Source: Sedimenticola selenatireducens DSM 17993
GTDB lineage: Bacteria > Pseudomonadota > Gammaproteobacteria > Chromatiales > Chromatiaceae
Assembly (NCBI RefSeq): GCF_000428045.1
Contig: NZ_ATZE01000002.1
Location: 183,025 to 247,024, forward strand
Length of the DNA: 64,000 bases
Direction of reading: 5' to 3'
In this document: positions 1 through 8,979 of the stretch, piece after piece
How positions within the stretch are numbered: the stretch's first letter is position 1
How the letters are laid out: every line of letters starts with the position of its first letter
Notes under the pieces: generated by a model
The model's database searches: none
What the model was told of the DNA's origin: nothing
What the model saw: the letters and a program-made list of their open reading frames with translations, nothing else
Position numbers and translations under genes: made by a program

Positions 1-1
1 T

Positions 2-1378
2 ATTGGAGATTTTTCCGGTGTTGAGGTAATTGAGGTGCTGGTCTCGGAGGGGGACCGTATTCAGGTGGAGGACTCCCTGGTTACCCTGGAGAGCGACAAG
101 GCAACGATGGAGATTCCGGCCGCCCACGCTGGTGTGGTCAAGTCGGTCAAGGTCAAGGTTGGCGACACCATCAGCGAGGGGGATCTGCTGTTGACGCTTG
201 AGGCGGCTGAGTCCGGTGAGTCGGATCAGGAGAAGCGCGCCGCCAGGGATGATCAGGCGGGAGCGGCTGACGCGGAGGAGGATAAGCAGGCGGATGAGTC
301 GGGCGGTAAAGATGCCCCCGCTCACGGGTCGGAGTCCTCCCTAGAGCATGCCGTAGAGGAGCGGGATGAAGAGGAATCACCGGGTGAGCAGAAACCACCC
401 GAGCGGCTACCCGGGGACAAGGCGCAACGGCAGCCACCAGTAAGGCATGCCGAGTCGGATGTACCAACCGGCGTGGCCCATGCCAGCCCGTCTATTCGCA
501 GTTTTGCCCGTGAGTTGGGTGTGGATCTGGCGCAGGTTACCGGCACGGGTCGAAAGGGGCGAATCACCAAGCCCGATGTGCAGAACTATATCAAGCAGAA
601 ACTGCAGGCAAGCAGTCCGGCGGTGGCCGCAGTGGGTGGGTTGCGTCTGCCGGCAGTACCGGAGATCGACTTCACCCAATTCGGTGAGGTGGATGTTCAG
701 CCGCTCAGTCGGATCAAGAAGATCAGCGGTAATCACCTGACCGCCTGCTGGTTGAATATCCCCCACGTGACCCAGTTTGACGAGGCGGATATCACCGGGC
801 TGGAGGCGTTCAGGGAAGAGCAGAAGGCGGTTGCCGCAAAACAGGGGATCAAGTTGACCTTCATGCCCTTTTTGATGAAAGCGTGTGTCGGTTGTTTGAA
901 AGAGATGCCTGATTTCAACAGTTCGCTCAGTCCGGACCGGGAGAAACTGATCTACAAGCGCTTCTTCAATATAGGCATTGCTGTGGATACGCCAAACGGC
1001 TTGATGGTGCCGGTGATCCGGGATGTGGAGAAGAAATCGATTTTTGAGCTGGCTGCCGAACTGGCCGAGGTGAGCGGGCGGGCCAGGCAGGGCAAGCTTG
1101 GACCGGCCGACATGCAGGGCGGCTGTTTCTCCATCTCCAGTCTTGGCGGTATAGGCGGGACGGCGTTTACTCCCATTGTTAACGCACCTGAAGTGGCGAT
1201 ATTGGGTGTGTCGCGTTCATCCATGAAGCCGGTATGGAATGGCAAGAAGTTCAAGCCCCGGCTGATGCTACCTCTATCTCTCTCCTACGATCATCGGGTT
1301 ATTGATGGTGCGCAGGCGGCGCGCTTTACGGTAGCTCTCTCGGCCCTGTTGTCGGATATTCGTCGCTTGTTGTTGTAG
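2..1378 (+). CDS. aceF: Dihydrolipoamide acetyltransferase, E2 of pyruvate dehydrogenase (5' truncated)
   Basis: This is the E2 core of the pyruvate dehydrogenase complex, which moves acetyl groups from the lipoyl arm to CoA in the cytoplasm. The reading frame is open to the window edge, and a lipoyl domain starts at once (G-D-F-x-G-V-E-V), with the lipoyl lysine in the E-S-D-K-A motif. Next come a long Glu/Asp/Ala/Gly-rich linker, a peripheral subunit-binding domain (S-P-S-I-R-S-F-A-R-E-L) and the catalytic domain ending with the active-site H-R-V-I-D-G. Only one lipoyl domain is visible; more could lie outside the window. The first few residues are missing, so no start can be chosen. The E3 gene lpdA follows after 312 bases, as in classic ace-lpd clusters. 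Confidence 0.95.
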   Translation: MGDFSGVEVIEVLVSEGDRIQVEDSLVTLESDKATMEIPAAHAGVVKSVKVKVGDTISEGDLLLTLEAAESGESDQEKRAARDDQAGAADAEEDKQADESGGKDAPAHGSESSLEHAVEERDEEESPGEQKPPERLPGDKAQRQPPVRHAESDVPTGVAHASPSIRSFARELGVDLAQVTGTGRKGRITKPDVQNYIKQKLQASSPAVAAVGGLRLPAVPEIDFTQFGEVDVQPLSRIKKISGNHLTACWLNIPHVTQFDEADITGLEAFREEQKAVAAKQGIKLTFMPFLMKACVGCLKEMPDFNSSLSPDREKLIYKRFFNIGIAVDTPNGLMVPVIRDVEKKSIFELAAELAEVSGRARQGKLGPADMQGGCFSISSLGGIGGTAFTPIVNAPEVAILGVSRSSMKPVWNGKKFKPRLMLPLSLSYDHRVIDGAQAARFTVALSALLSDIRRLLL

Positions 1379-1690
1379 CGAGAGGGTTGCGCTTTTTTAG
1401 CGCAGCCTGGATTTTCGGAAATTTATAATTTCAATTTATTGGCAGATAGGCTACTCTTTGCGTGATTTCCAGGTGAAATCAAATAATAGTACGTTTGTCC
1501 AATTATTTTTTTATTTATTTTCGGCTTTTTGTTTTTTTCAGGGCTTTTTTAGAAAAACTGCCGGGCCGGATAAGCAGCGGATAGCCCGAATGCCGGGTCT
1601 GGGGTCTGTAGTGGAGGATTTTCCGGGGCGGGGCGGATGGGTGATGGTCTATCCTGAATTATTGAATTTGCATAGGGTGAAGCAGAAGAG
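1379..1690. other. AT-rich aceF-lpdA intergenic region
   Basis: No convincing gene is present; a 78-codon frame here has odd composition and no clear ribosome site. A hairpin with arms around GGTTGCGC and GCGCAGCC lies at about 1386-1408, just after aceF, but lacks a T tract beyond it. The middle (about 1420-1560) is very rich in A and T, which would suit a separate lpdA promoter; no exact -35/-10 pair could be fixed. Confidence 0.35.
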
Positions 1691-3145
1691 ATGAAAAACG
1701 ATTCCGGCTCCAATAGCGCCCAGGGCGCGGTAGATATCCAGGCAGAAGTGGTGGTACTCGGTGCGGGTCCGGGTGGCTATACTGCCGCCTTTCGTGCCGC
1801 CGACCTGGGTAAAAAAGTGGTTCTCATCGAGAAGCACTCAAACCTGGGCGGAGTCTGCCTGAATGTCGGCTGTATTCCTTCCAAGGCGCTTTTGCACTCG
1901 GCAGCAGTCATCAACGAGGCCGCCGAGATAGAGCACATGGGTATCAGCTTCGGCAAACCGAAAATTGACCTGGATAAGATGCGCGCCGGTAAGGAAAAGG
2001 TGGTGAGTCGCCTGACCCAGGGACTGGCGGCATTGGCCAAGCAACGCAAGGTCGAGGTGGTCAATGGCTGGGGGCAATTCGACAGCCCGAACCGGATCAG
2101 CGTCGATACGGAAAAAGGCAAGGTCACCATCGGTTTCGACAATGCCATCATCGCCTGCGGTTCCCGGCCGGTAGCCATACCCGGTTTCCCCAATGATGAC
2201 CCCCGGCTGATCAACTCCACCGGCGCCCTGGAACTGGAGGATATTCCCAAGAAGATGCTGGTGGTGGGCGGTGGTATTATCGGCCTGGAGATGGGTACGG
2301 TATATGCCACACTGGGCAGTCAGATAGATGTGGTCGAACTGCAATCCAGCCTGATCCCCGGCTGTGATACCGACCTGGTCCGGCCGCTGCAAAAGCGCCT
2401 CAAGGATCAGTTCAACAGCATCATGCTGGACACCAAGGTTACCGAGATCAAGGCGCAGAAGGGCGGCCTGAAGGTCAGCTTCGAAGGCAAGAACGCCCCT
2501 GAAAAAGCGCTGGTTTACGATAAGGTGCTGGTGGCGGTCGGCCGAGTCCCCAACGGCAAACTGATTGGCGCGGATCTGGCCGGGGTCAAAGTGGATGAGC
2601 GTGGCTTCATCGCGGTAGACCAGCACATGCGTACCAATGTGTCCAACATCTACGCCATCGGCGATGTGGTGGGCAATCCGATGTTGGCGCACAAGGCGAC
2701 CCACGAGGCAAAGGTCGCCGCGGAAGTGATTGCCGGTCATCATGCCCTGTTTGATCCCCTGGCTATCCCCTCGGTGGCCTACACCAATCCGGAGGTCGCC
2801 TGGATGGGTCTGACCGAGACCGAAGCCAAGGCGCAGGGCATCGCCTATGAGAAGGCCGCCTTCCCGTGGGCTGCCTCGGGCCGCGCCTTGGGTATCGGTC
2901 GTGAAGAGGGGTTGACCAAGTTGCTGTTTGATCCCAAAACCAGACGCATCCTCGGCGCCGGTATCGTAGGCGTGAATGCCGGAGAGCTGATCGGCGAGAC
3001 GGTGCTGGCGCTGGAGATGGGCGCGGATGCCGAGGATATCGGTCTGACCATTCATCCGCACCCGACCCTGAGTGAGACCATCTGCTTCTCGGCAGAGATG
3101 GCGGAAGGCTCCATTACCGACCTGATGCCGCCGAAAAAGAAGTAA
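1691..3145 (+). CDS. lpdA: Dihydrolipoyl dehydrogenase (E3)
   Basis: This flavoprotein reoxidises the dihydrolipoyl arms of pyruvate and 2-oxoglutarate dehydrogenases and passes electrons to NAD+. At 484 residues it is close to the E. coli enzyme (474). It has an FAD-binding G-A-G-P-G-G motif near residues 24-29, the redox disulfide C56-x4-C61, an NAD-binding G-G-G-I-I-G-L-E segment, the second FAD motif Y-A-I-G-D-V, and the C-terminal dimerisation His-Glu pair in H-P-H-P-T-L-S-E-T. ATG 1691 follows AGAAGAG. The gene lies downstream of aceF on the same strand, and a strong hairpin follows the stop codon. Confidence 0.97.
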   Translation: MKNDSGSNSAQGAVDIQAEVVVLGAGPGGYTAAFRAADLGKKVVLIEKHSNLGGVCLNVGCIPSKALLHSAAVINEAAEIEHMGISFGKPKIDLDKMRAGKEKVVSRLTQGLAALAKQRKVEVVNGWGQFDSPNRISVDTEKGKVTIGFDNAIIACGSRPVAIPGFPNDDPRLINSTGALELEDIPKKMLVVGGGIIGLEMGTVYATLGSQIDVVELQSSLIPGCDTDLVRPLQKRLKDQFNSIMLDTKVTEIKAQKGGLKVSFEGKNAPEKALVYDKVLVAVGRVPNGKLIGADLAGVKVDERGFIAVDQHMRTNVSNIYAIGDVVGNPMLAHKATHEAKVAAEVIAGHHALFDPLAIPSVAYTNPEVAWMGLTETEAKAQGIAYEKAAFPWAASGRALGIGREEGLTKLLFDPKTRRILGAGIVGVNAGELIGETVLALEMGADAEDIGLTIHPHPTLSETICFSAEMAEGSITDLMPPKKK

Positions 3146-3162
3146 ACCGGGTTAGCCCTTTC

Positions 3163-3205
3163 GGCGCAGCGTGTTGCGGGATTCACTCACCCGCAACCCT
3201 GCGCC
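3163..3205 (+). terminator. Hairpin after lpdA
   Basis: The arms GGCGCAG and GTTGCGGG (3163-3180) pair with CCCGCAAC and CTGCGCC (3190-3205) around a 9-base loop, with a small internal bulge. The stem is long and GC rich but is not followed by a clear T tract, so it may be a weak terminator or a processing stem. Confidence 0.5.
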
Positions 3206-3235
3206 GATACTTTAAATACAGGACCTGTCCAGGCG

Positions 3236-4015
3236 ATGCGACTCCACTATCGGGAATACGGCAGCTATAGCGATCAACATCCGACGCTGATCTTTCTGCA
3301 CGGCCTGCTGGGCTCCTCCGCCAACTGGCACTCCCTGGCCCGGGGACTTGCCGATACATTCCATATCCTGGTGCCCGACCTGCGCAATCATGGTCGCTCC
3401 CCTCATGACGACGATGTCAGCTATGCCGCCCTGGCCAGGGACCTGACACAACTGATTGACGAACAGGGTCTGGAGTCGGCTCTGCTGATCGGGCACAGCA
3501 TGGGCGGAAAGGCCGCCATGTGGCTGGCGCTGGAGCAATCCGAACTGGTGGCGGGGCTGGTGGTGGTGGATATTGCGCCGGTCGCTTACCCGAACCGCTT
3601 CGGTGAGATCTATGAGGCCCTGCATGCCGTTGATCAGGCGCACATCGGCAGTCGGGCGGAAGCCGATGCGATTCTGGCCGGATACCTGGATGAGGAAGCT
3701 CTGCGCCAGTTTCTGCTGCAAAATCTTCATCGGGTGGGCGGTGCCTGGGAGTGGCGCATGAATCTCCCCGCCCTCACCCGTGGCATGTCGGAGATTGTCG
3801 GCTTTTCCGTGCACAACCAGCTTGCCTATACCGGGCCCACGCTGTTCATCCATGGTGGCCAGTCGGACTATCTGCAGCCGGAGGCGAAACCGGTTATCCG
3901 GCGGCTGTTTCCCCATGCCCGTGTGCGCGCCATCCCGCAGGCGGGGCACTGGGTCTATGCCGAGCAGCCCCAGGCGTTTTCTGCCCTGCTGGGTGAGTTC
4001 CTGGATAAGTTCTGA
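3236..4015 (+). CDS. Alpha/beta hydrolase, YbfF-type esterase
   Basis: This is a cytoplasmic serine hydrolase of the alpha/beta fold. The 259-residue protein has the oxyanion-hole H22-G motif (F-L-H-G-L-L-G-S), a nucleophile elbow G-H-S88-M-G-G, a candidate acid at Asp211 and the general base His238 (A-G-H-W-V). The D-L-R-N-H-G-R-S-P motif is typical of the YbfF esterase group, which hydrolyses short acyl esters; the true substrate is unknown. The ATG at 3236 is the first Met before a complete fold. It lies 90 bases after lpdA beyond a hairpin, so it may have its own promoter. Confidence 0.85.
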   Translation: MRLHYREYGSYSDQHPTLIFLHGLLGSSANWHSLARGLADTFHILVPDLRNHGRSPHDDDVSYAALARDLTQLIDEQGLESALLIGHSMGGKAAMWLALEQSELVAGLVVVDIAPVAYPNRFGEIYEALHAVDQAHIGSRAEADAILAGYLDEEALRQFLLQNLHRVGGAWEWRMNLPALTRGMSEIVGFSVHNQLAYTGPTLFIHGGQSDYLQPEAKPVIRRLFPHARVRAIPQAGHWVYAEQPQAFSALLGEFLDKF

Positions 4016-4159
4016 TCCGTCTTTTTTTCCTCTCTGTCCGCTCAAACCTGCCAATATCAGCCGGTTGGCAGTTAAATAATTCACAACATACCGGCGCAAT
4101 GTGCGGTATTCTTTAACCCGCAATCTCCCTGAAAAATCAATAAAAGTAGCTAACCAGGA

Positions 4160-5812
4160 ATGGATCCCGTCACTATGGCAAATACAGAGACCTGTATCGG
4201 TAAGGTTACCGAAATACGCGAAAATATAATGATCGCCGAACTGACCACCCTGGAGGGCGATGGGTTTCCGGTCGTTTCCACCGACTCCGGTGAAGTGGCC
4301 GTTGGGCAGTTGGGCGCCTATCTGATGATCAAGCAGCGGGGCATGGAAGTAGTGACCATGGTGATCAGCGCCGGCCAGGAACACCTGGATTCGGGTGGTA
4401 CACGGGGCGTGATAACCCTGGTCCCGCTCGGTGAGCTGGATGCGAACAGAAGCTTCCACCGCGGCGTGATTCATTATCCGACCCCCGGTGCGGAAGTGCA
4501 TGTGGTCCGGCCGGATGAGATCGCGATTCTGTTCAAGAAATTTCAATCCACCGGTTTTGAGCTGGGCTATCTGCCGACCATGCCCTCCATGGGGGTCTGC
4601 CTGGACCCCACGGCCCTGTTCGGTCGTCACATGGCGATCCTCGGCCAGTCCGGCGCCGGCAAGTCCTGGTCGGTTGCCAGCATGTTGCAGCGTACCGTTC
4701 AGACGATGCCGAAGGCCAAGGTGATCCTGCTGGATCTGCATGGTGAATATGTCTGGGAGGACGGTGATCAGCGACACTCCGCCTTCCGGGAAGGCACTTA
4801 CCGCTATCTCGATGCGCGTAAGCTGGAGATACCCTACTGGCTCCTCACCTATGGCGAGCTGGTGGACTTGCTGATTGACCGGGACGATGCCAGGGCATCC
4901 ACCCAGATGGCCTTCCTGCGCGAGGCGCTGTTGATGCTGCGCCGCAAGGCCAACACCGATCTGGAGGATGCCCATATCTCGATCGATTCGCCGGTCTACT
5001 TCTCCCTGGCCGAGCTGTTCCATCAGTTCAAGCGGGCCAATGAGCAGGTAATGGATTTCGGCAAGGTGAAGGGGGCGCTCTATGGTCAGTTCGATGAGTT
5101 CCTGATCAAACTGCAAAGCCGCTTCAACGATGTGCGTTACGACTTCCTGTTCAAGCCGAAACGGCGCAAGTCATCCGATACCCTGGTGGACCTGCTGCGG
5201 GAGTTTGTCGGCCTGGTTGAGCCGCAACGGCAGATCACGGTGATCGACTTCAGTTCGGTGCCGTTTGATGTGCGACCCACGGTATCGGCGCAGATCGGTC
5301 GTCTTGCCTTTGAGTTCAACTACTGGAACCCCCAGTCCCGGGAATTCCCCATCCTGCTGGCCTGTGAAGAGGCGCATAACTATATCCCCCGCGAGGCGGG
5401 TACCCAGTTCGAGGGTACCCGTCGCTCCATGGAGCGTATCGCCAAGGAGGGTCGAAAATATGGTGTGGGTCTGGCGGTGGTGAGCCAGCGGCCGCATGAA
5501 TTGTCGGAAACCGTGTTGGCCCAGTGCAGCAGCTTTATCTGCCTGCGGGTAACCAATCCGGAGGATCAACAATACATCCGCGACCTGGTGCCGGATGCGG
5601 AATCCAATCTGGTGAATATACTTGCCGCCCTGGGGCGGGGCGAAGCGATGGCGCTGGGGGAGGCGGTACCGCTGCCGACCCGTTTCCAGTTCCATGTGCC
5701 GGACCCGGCGCCGAACAGCAACGACATCGACTTCTTCAATATGTGGCGCGACGGGCCGGGCACGGTGGATGTCGAAGCAATTGTGCGGCGCTGGCGCTCC
5801 CAGGGGCGCTGA
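4160..5812 (+). CDS. HerA-like / DUF87 ATPase
   Basis: This is a HerA/FtsK-superfamily P-loop ATPase that probably forms hexamers and moves or unwinds DNA. The N-terminal 100 or so residues form a HAS-barrel-like beta region. Walker A is G-Q-S-G-A-G-K-S (residues 162-169 from the first ATG), followed by L-L-D-L-H-G-E-Y, and the Walker B-like segment ends in E-E-A-H-N-Y at about 403-408. A late S-Q-R-P-H-E-L stretch fits the sensor/arginine region of the family. Bacterial HerA is often paired with a NurA nuclease, but none is adjacent. Two Met codons compete as start: ATG 4160 abuts AGGA and ATG 4175 is 15 bases further on, so the N-terminus is uncertain by five residues. Confidence 0.85.
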   Translation: MDPVTMANTETCIGKVTEIRENIMIAELTTLEGDGFPVVSTDSGEVAVGQLGAYLMIKQRGMEVVTMVISAGQEHLDSGGTRGVITLVPLGELDANRSFHRGVIHYPTPGAEVHVVRPDEIAILFKKFQSTGFELGYLPTMPSMGVCLDPTALFGRHMAILGQSGAGKSWSVASMLQRTVQTMPKAKVILLDLHGEYVWEDGDQRHSAFREGTYRYLDARKLEIPYWLLTYGELVDLLIDRDDARASTQMAFLREALLMLRRKANTDLEDAHISIDSPVYFSLAELFHQFKRANEQVMDFGKVKGALYGQFDEFLIKLQSRFNDVRYDFLFKPKRRKSSDTLVDLLREFVGLVEPQRQITVIDFSSVPFDVRPTVSAQIGRLAFEFNYWNPQSREFPILLACEEAHNYIPREAGTQFEGTRRSMERIAKEGRKYGVGLAVVSQRPHELSETVLAQCSSFICLRVTNPEDQQYIRDLVPDAESNLVNILAALGRGEAMALGEAVPLPTRFQFHVPDPAPNSNDIDFFNMWRDGPGTVDVEAIVRRWRSQGR

Positions 5813-5862
5813 AGGCAGCGCAACCCGGATTAACCGGTGGTAAAAAGGCCGGGTAACTGGGT

Positions 5863-5868
5863 TATAAT
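5863..5868 (+). promoter_or_regulatory. Candidate argG -10 element
   Basis: A perfect TATAAT lies 57 bases before the argG start, behind a short inverted repeat ACCCGG/CCGGGT (5823-5854). No good -35 hexamer or ArgR box is evident, so the promoter assignment is tentative. Confidence 0.4.
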
Positions 5869-5925
5869 GCAACGCTTTCTTGACTGTATTGCCGTATGGT
5901 CGGCAGCAATTTACGGAGTTTCCCC

Positions 5926-7146
5926 ATGTCAGCGTCTGGCGTTAAAAAAGTCGTACTCGCATATTCGGGTGGTCTGGATACCTCGATCATCCTTAAATGG
6001 CTTCAGGAGGAGTACGGGTGTGAAGTGGTGACTTTTACCGCCGACATCGGTCAGGGGGAAGAGGTGGAACCGGCCCGCGCCAAGGCGCAGGCGGCCGGGG
6101 TCAAGGAGATCTATATTGACGACCTGACCGAAGAGTTCGCCCGCGATTTTGTCTTTCCCATGTTCCGCGCCAACGCCATCTACGAAGGGGAGTACCTGCT
6201 GGGTACCTCTATCGCCCGGCCGCTGATCACCAAGCGCTTGATCGAGATCGCCAAAGAGACCGGCGCCGACGCCATCTCTCACGGCGCCACCGGCAAGGGC
6301 AACGATCAGGTACGATTTGAACTCGGCGCCTACGCCCTTATGCCGGATGTGAAGATTATCGCCCCCTGGCGCGAGTGGGATCTGCTCTCCCGCGAGAAGC
6401 TGATGAAGTACGCCGAGGAGCACGGCATTCCCGTAGAGATGAAACGCAAGGGCAAATCCCCCTACTCCATGGACGCCAACCTGCTGCACATCTCCTATGA
6501 AGGCTATGATCTGGAAGATCCCTGGTGTGAACCGTCCGAGGAGATGTGGCGCTGGAGCGTATCGCCCGAAGCGGCACCGGATAAACCCACCTACATCGAA
6601 CTCACCTTCGAGAAGGGCGACGTGACCGCCATCGACGGGGTGGTCATGAGCCCCGCCACCGTGATGACCGAATTGAACAGGATTGGTGGCGCCAACGGCA
6701 TCGGCCGCGATGACATTGTGGAGAACCGCTATGTCGGCATGAAGTCCCGCGGTTGTTACGAAACCCCGGGCGGCACCATTCTGCTCAAGGCGCACCGGGC
6801 CATCGAGTCGCTGACCCTGGATCGTGAATCGGCCCATCTGAAGGATGAGTTGATGCCCAAGTATGCTGAATTGGTCTACAACGGCTACTGGTGGAGTCCG
6901 GAGCGTGAAATGCTCCAGGCGGCGATTGACCAGACCCAGGATGTGGTCAACGGTGTGGTCCGTCTGAAGCTCTACAAGGGCGGCATCATGGTGGTGGGGC
7001 GCAAGTCCGAAACCCATAGCCTGTTTGATGAATCGATTGCCACCTTTGAAGATGATGCCGGTGCCTATGACCAGAAGGATGCCGGTGGTTTTATTAAACT
7101 CAATGCCTTGCGGTTGCGCGTAGCGGCCCGCCGGCGCAACTCCTGA
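5926..7146 (+). CDS. argG: Argininosuccinate synthase
   Basis: This enzyme joins citrulline and aspartate using ATP in the seventh step of arginine biosynthesis. The N-terminal N-type ATP pyrophosphatase motif A-Y-S-G-G-L-D-T-S is present, along with the family blocks [13 protein letters not shown] and S-P-Y-S-M-D-A-N-L. From ATG 5926 the protein is 406 residues, the normal length for the bacterial type. That start is preferred to ATG 5896 because CGGAG sits 8 bases upstream and the family begins close to [11 protein letters not shown]. No other arginine genes are nearby. Confidence 0.97.
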   Translation: MSASGVKKVVLAYSGGLDTSIILKWLQEEYGCEVVTFTADIGQGEEVEPARAKAQAAGVKEIYIDDLTEEFARDFVFPMFRANAIYEGEYLLGTSIARPLITKRLIEIAKETGADAISHGATGKGNDQVRFELGAYALMPDVKIIAPWREWDLLSREKLMKYAEEHGIPVEMKRKGKSPYSMDANLLHISYEGYDLEDPWCEPSEEMWRWSVSPEAAPDKPTYIELTFEKGDVTAIDGVVMSPATVMTELNRIGGANGIGRDDIVENRYVGMKSRGCYETPGGTILLKAHRAIESLTLDRESAHLKDELMPKYAELVYNGYWWSPEREMLQAAIDQTQDVVNGVVRLKLYKGGIMVVGRKSETHSLFDESIATFEDDAGAYDQKDAGGFIKLNALRLRVAARRRNS

Positions 7147-7153
7147 ACAGAGC

Positions 7154-7414
7154 ATGCAACCAGACAATCGTGAATATACCCGCTTTGCCCTGCGTTCCCA
7201 GGTGAAACTGGTCGACGCAGAGGGCAAGGAGCGTGAAGTCTATACCAAGGACCTGTCACACGGTGGTCTGTTTCTGATCATTAAGGATGAGCAGTTGCCG
7301 GCCCTCGATTCGGAAGTTGAGGTGACGGCCATGGATATTGAAGATCCCTTGCCGCAGCGTGCCGTCGTGGTAAGGATTGAGCCTGGCAGAGGCATCGCCA
7401 TCAGGTTTCTTTAA
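7154..7414 (+). CDS. PilZ domain protein
   Basis: This is a single-domain PilZ protein of 86 residues. Family members bind cyclic di-GMP through an RxxxR loop and a D/N-x-S-x-x-G strand motif; here these are R10-F-A-L-R14 and D33-L-S-H-G-G38, so binding competence looks intact. It starts 7 bases after argG and ends 3 bases before ispG, suggesting co-transcription. Two GGDEF-EAL proteins elsewhere in the window could control its ligand. No effector domain is fused, so the output is unknown. Confidence 0.88.
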   Translation: MQPDNREYTRFALRSQVKLVDAEGKEREVYTKDLSHGGLFLIIKDEQLPALDSEVEVTAMDIEDPLPQRAVVVRIEPGRGIAIRFL

Positions 7415-7417
7415 GTA

Positions 7418-8656
7418 ATGTCCAAGATGACAGTAAAACGTGCTGCTACCGTGGGGGTCCGCGTCGGCGGTGTGATTGTCGGTGGCAATGCCCCGGTGGT
7501 CATTCAGTCGATGACCAATACCGACACGGCGGATATTGCCGCGACCATCCGGCAGGTGGCCGAGTTGCATCGGGCCGGTTCCGAGCTGGTACGTATTACG
7601 GTGAACACCGACGAGGCGGCAGGCGCGGTCGCCTCAATCCGTGATGGACTGGATAAGCTGGGGGTGCCGGTACCTCTGGTGGGTGATTTTCATTTCAACG
7701 GCCACAAACTGCTACAGAAGTACCCGGCATGTGCCCAGGCCCTGGCCAAGTACCGGATCAATCCGGGCAATGTGGGGCGAGGCGCCAACCGGGATGAGAA
7801 GTTCGCCTCCATGATTGAGCTGGCCTGTCGCTATGACAAGGCGGTCCGCATCGGCGTGAACTGGGGCAGTATGGACCCGGAGCTGGTGGTGCGGATGATG
7901 GATGAGAATGCCCGGGCCGCCGAGCCGCTGGATAACGACCGGGTGATACGGGAGATCATGGTGGTTTCCGCCCTGGATAACGCCCGCCGGGCCGAGGAGC
8001 TGGGCCTGGCCCGAAACCGGATTGTCCTCTCCTGCAAAATGAGCGGGGTGCAGGATCTGATCGGCGTTTATCGGGAACTCTCCAGCCGTTGTGACTACGC
8101 ACTCCATCTCGGTCTGACCGAGGCGGGTATGGGTTCCAAGGGGATCGTCGCCTCCACTGCGGCCCTGGCGGTACTGCTGCAGGAGGGCATCGGTGACACC
8201 ATACGGATCTCCCTGACCCCGGAACCCGGCGGTGCGCGTACCCAGGAGGTACAGGTGGCCCAGGAGATCCTGCAATCCATGGGGTTGCGCTCGTTTACCC
8301 CGATGGTGATCGCCTGTCCCGGTTGCGGTCGTACCAGCAGTGTATTCTTCCAGCAGTTGGCCCAGGAGATTCAGCAATATCTGCGCGAGCAAATGCCGCA
8401 GTGGCGTCAGAAATTCCCCGGGGTTGAGGAGATGAGCGTGGCGGTAATGGGCTGTGTGGTCAACGGTCCCGGTGAGAGCAAGCATGCCAATATTGGTATC
8501 AGCCTGCCCGGCAGTGGCGAGGTGCCGGTGGCTCCGGTGTATGAAGATGGTGAAAAGACCGTGACCCTGAAAGGGGAACATATCGCCGAGGAGTTCCAGC
8601 AATTGGTGGCACGCTACGTGGAGCGCCATTACGGCAGAGAGTCGTCAGGCGGCTAG
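7418..8656 (+). CDS. ispG: 4-hydroxy-3-methylbut-2-enyl diphosphate synthase
   Basis: IspG (GcpE) is a [4Fe-4S] enzyme of the MEP isoprenoid pathway that reduces the cyclic diphosphate MEcPP to HMBPP. The protein has 412 residues, slightly longer than the E. coli form. The N-terminal TIM-barrel opens with [10 protein letters not shown]. The cluster ligands appear as C300-P-G-C303-G-R and C346 in [11 protein letters not shown]. It begins three bases after the PilZ gene, so translation may be coupled. Repeat DNA follows the stop. Confidence 0.97.
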   Translation: MSKMTVKRAATVGVRVGGVIVGGNAPVVIQSMTNTDTADIAATIRQVAELHRAGSELVRITVNTDEAAGAVASIRDGLDKLGVPVPLVGDFHFNGHKLLQKYPACAQALAKYRINPGNVGRGANRDEKFASMIELACRYDKAVRIGVNWGSMDPELVVRMMDENARAAEPLDNDRVIREIMVVSALDNARRAEELGLARNRIVLSCKMSGVQDLIGVYRELSSRCDYALHLGLTEAGMGSKGIVASTAALAVLLQEGIGDTIRISLTPEPGGARTQEVQVAQEILQSMGLRSFTPMVIACPGCGRTSSVFFQQLAQEIQQYLREQMPQWRQKFPGVEEMSVAVMGCVVNGPGESKHANIGISLPGSGEVPVAPVYEDGEKTVTLKGEHIAEEFQQLVARYVERHYGRESSGG

Positions 8657-8691
8657 TGCCAATTATTACTATCCCCGCTACCGGTTCACCG

Positions 8692-8930
8692 GTAGGGGCG
8701 GCACCCCACTGCAATGATCGATTCGGCCACTGTACTCCGTTCAATCGGCCCGGGGGCGGGCCTCCTACAGGCCGAGCTCACTTCGGCTGGTCAGTTTGCT
8801 GCAGGAGCGGCACCCCCACTGCAATGATCGATTCGGCCTCTGTGCTCCGTTCAATCGGCCCGGGGGCGGGCCTCCTACAGGCCGAGTTCACTTCGGCTGG
8901 TCAGTTTGCCGCAGGAGCTGTGCCCCCGCC
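8692..8930 (+). repeat. Tandem 110-bp repeat, two copies plus a partial third
   Basis: Two nearly identical units (8692-8800 and 8801-8910) are followed by about 20 bases of a third. Identical blocks such as GCAATGATCGATTCGGCC recur 110 bases apart at 8711 and 8821. Each unit holds GGCGGGCCTCCTACAGG, the right half of the palindromic repeats at 40.1-40.6 and 46.5 kb, so they belong to one dispersed family. The stretch 8657-8979 contains no convincing gene. Confidence 0.85.
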
Positions 8931-8979
8931 GCGCTGTCTTCCTGATTGTTGTCCCTCCACGGATCATTGAACGAGGCCG

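Noticed and set aside
1458..1694. A 78-codon frame between aceF and lpdA
   Set aside because: AT-rich Phe/Gly-biased translation with no ribosome site; it overlaps the lpdA start.
1838..3061. A 407-codon minus-strand frame under lpdA
   Set aside because: Antisense shadow of a fully conserved enzyme.
3212..5116. A 634-codon minus-strand reading frame
   Set aside because: It runs antisense to the esterase and HerA-like genes, which have clear motifs; it has no ribosome site or recognisable domain and is a GC-rich shadow.
5929..7227. A 432-codon minus-strand frame under argG
   Set aside because: Shadow of argG codon pattern; composition rich in Gly and His with no domain.
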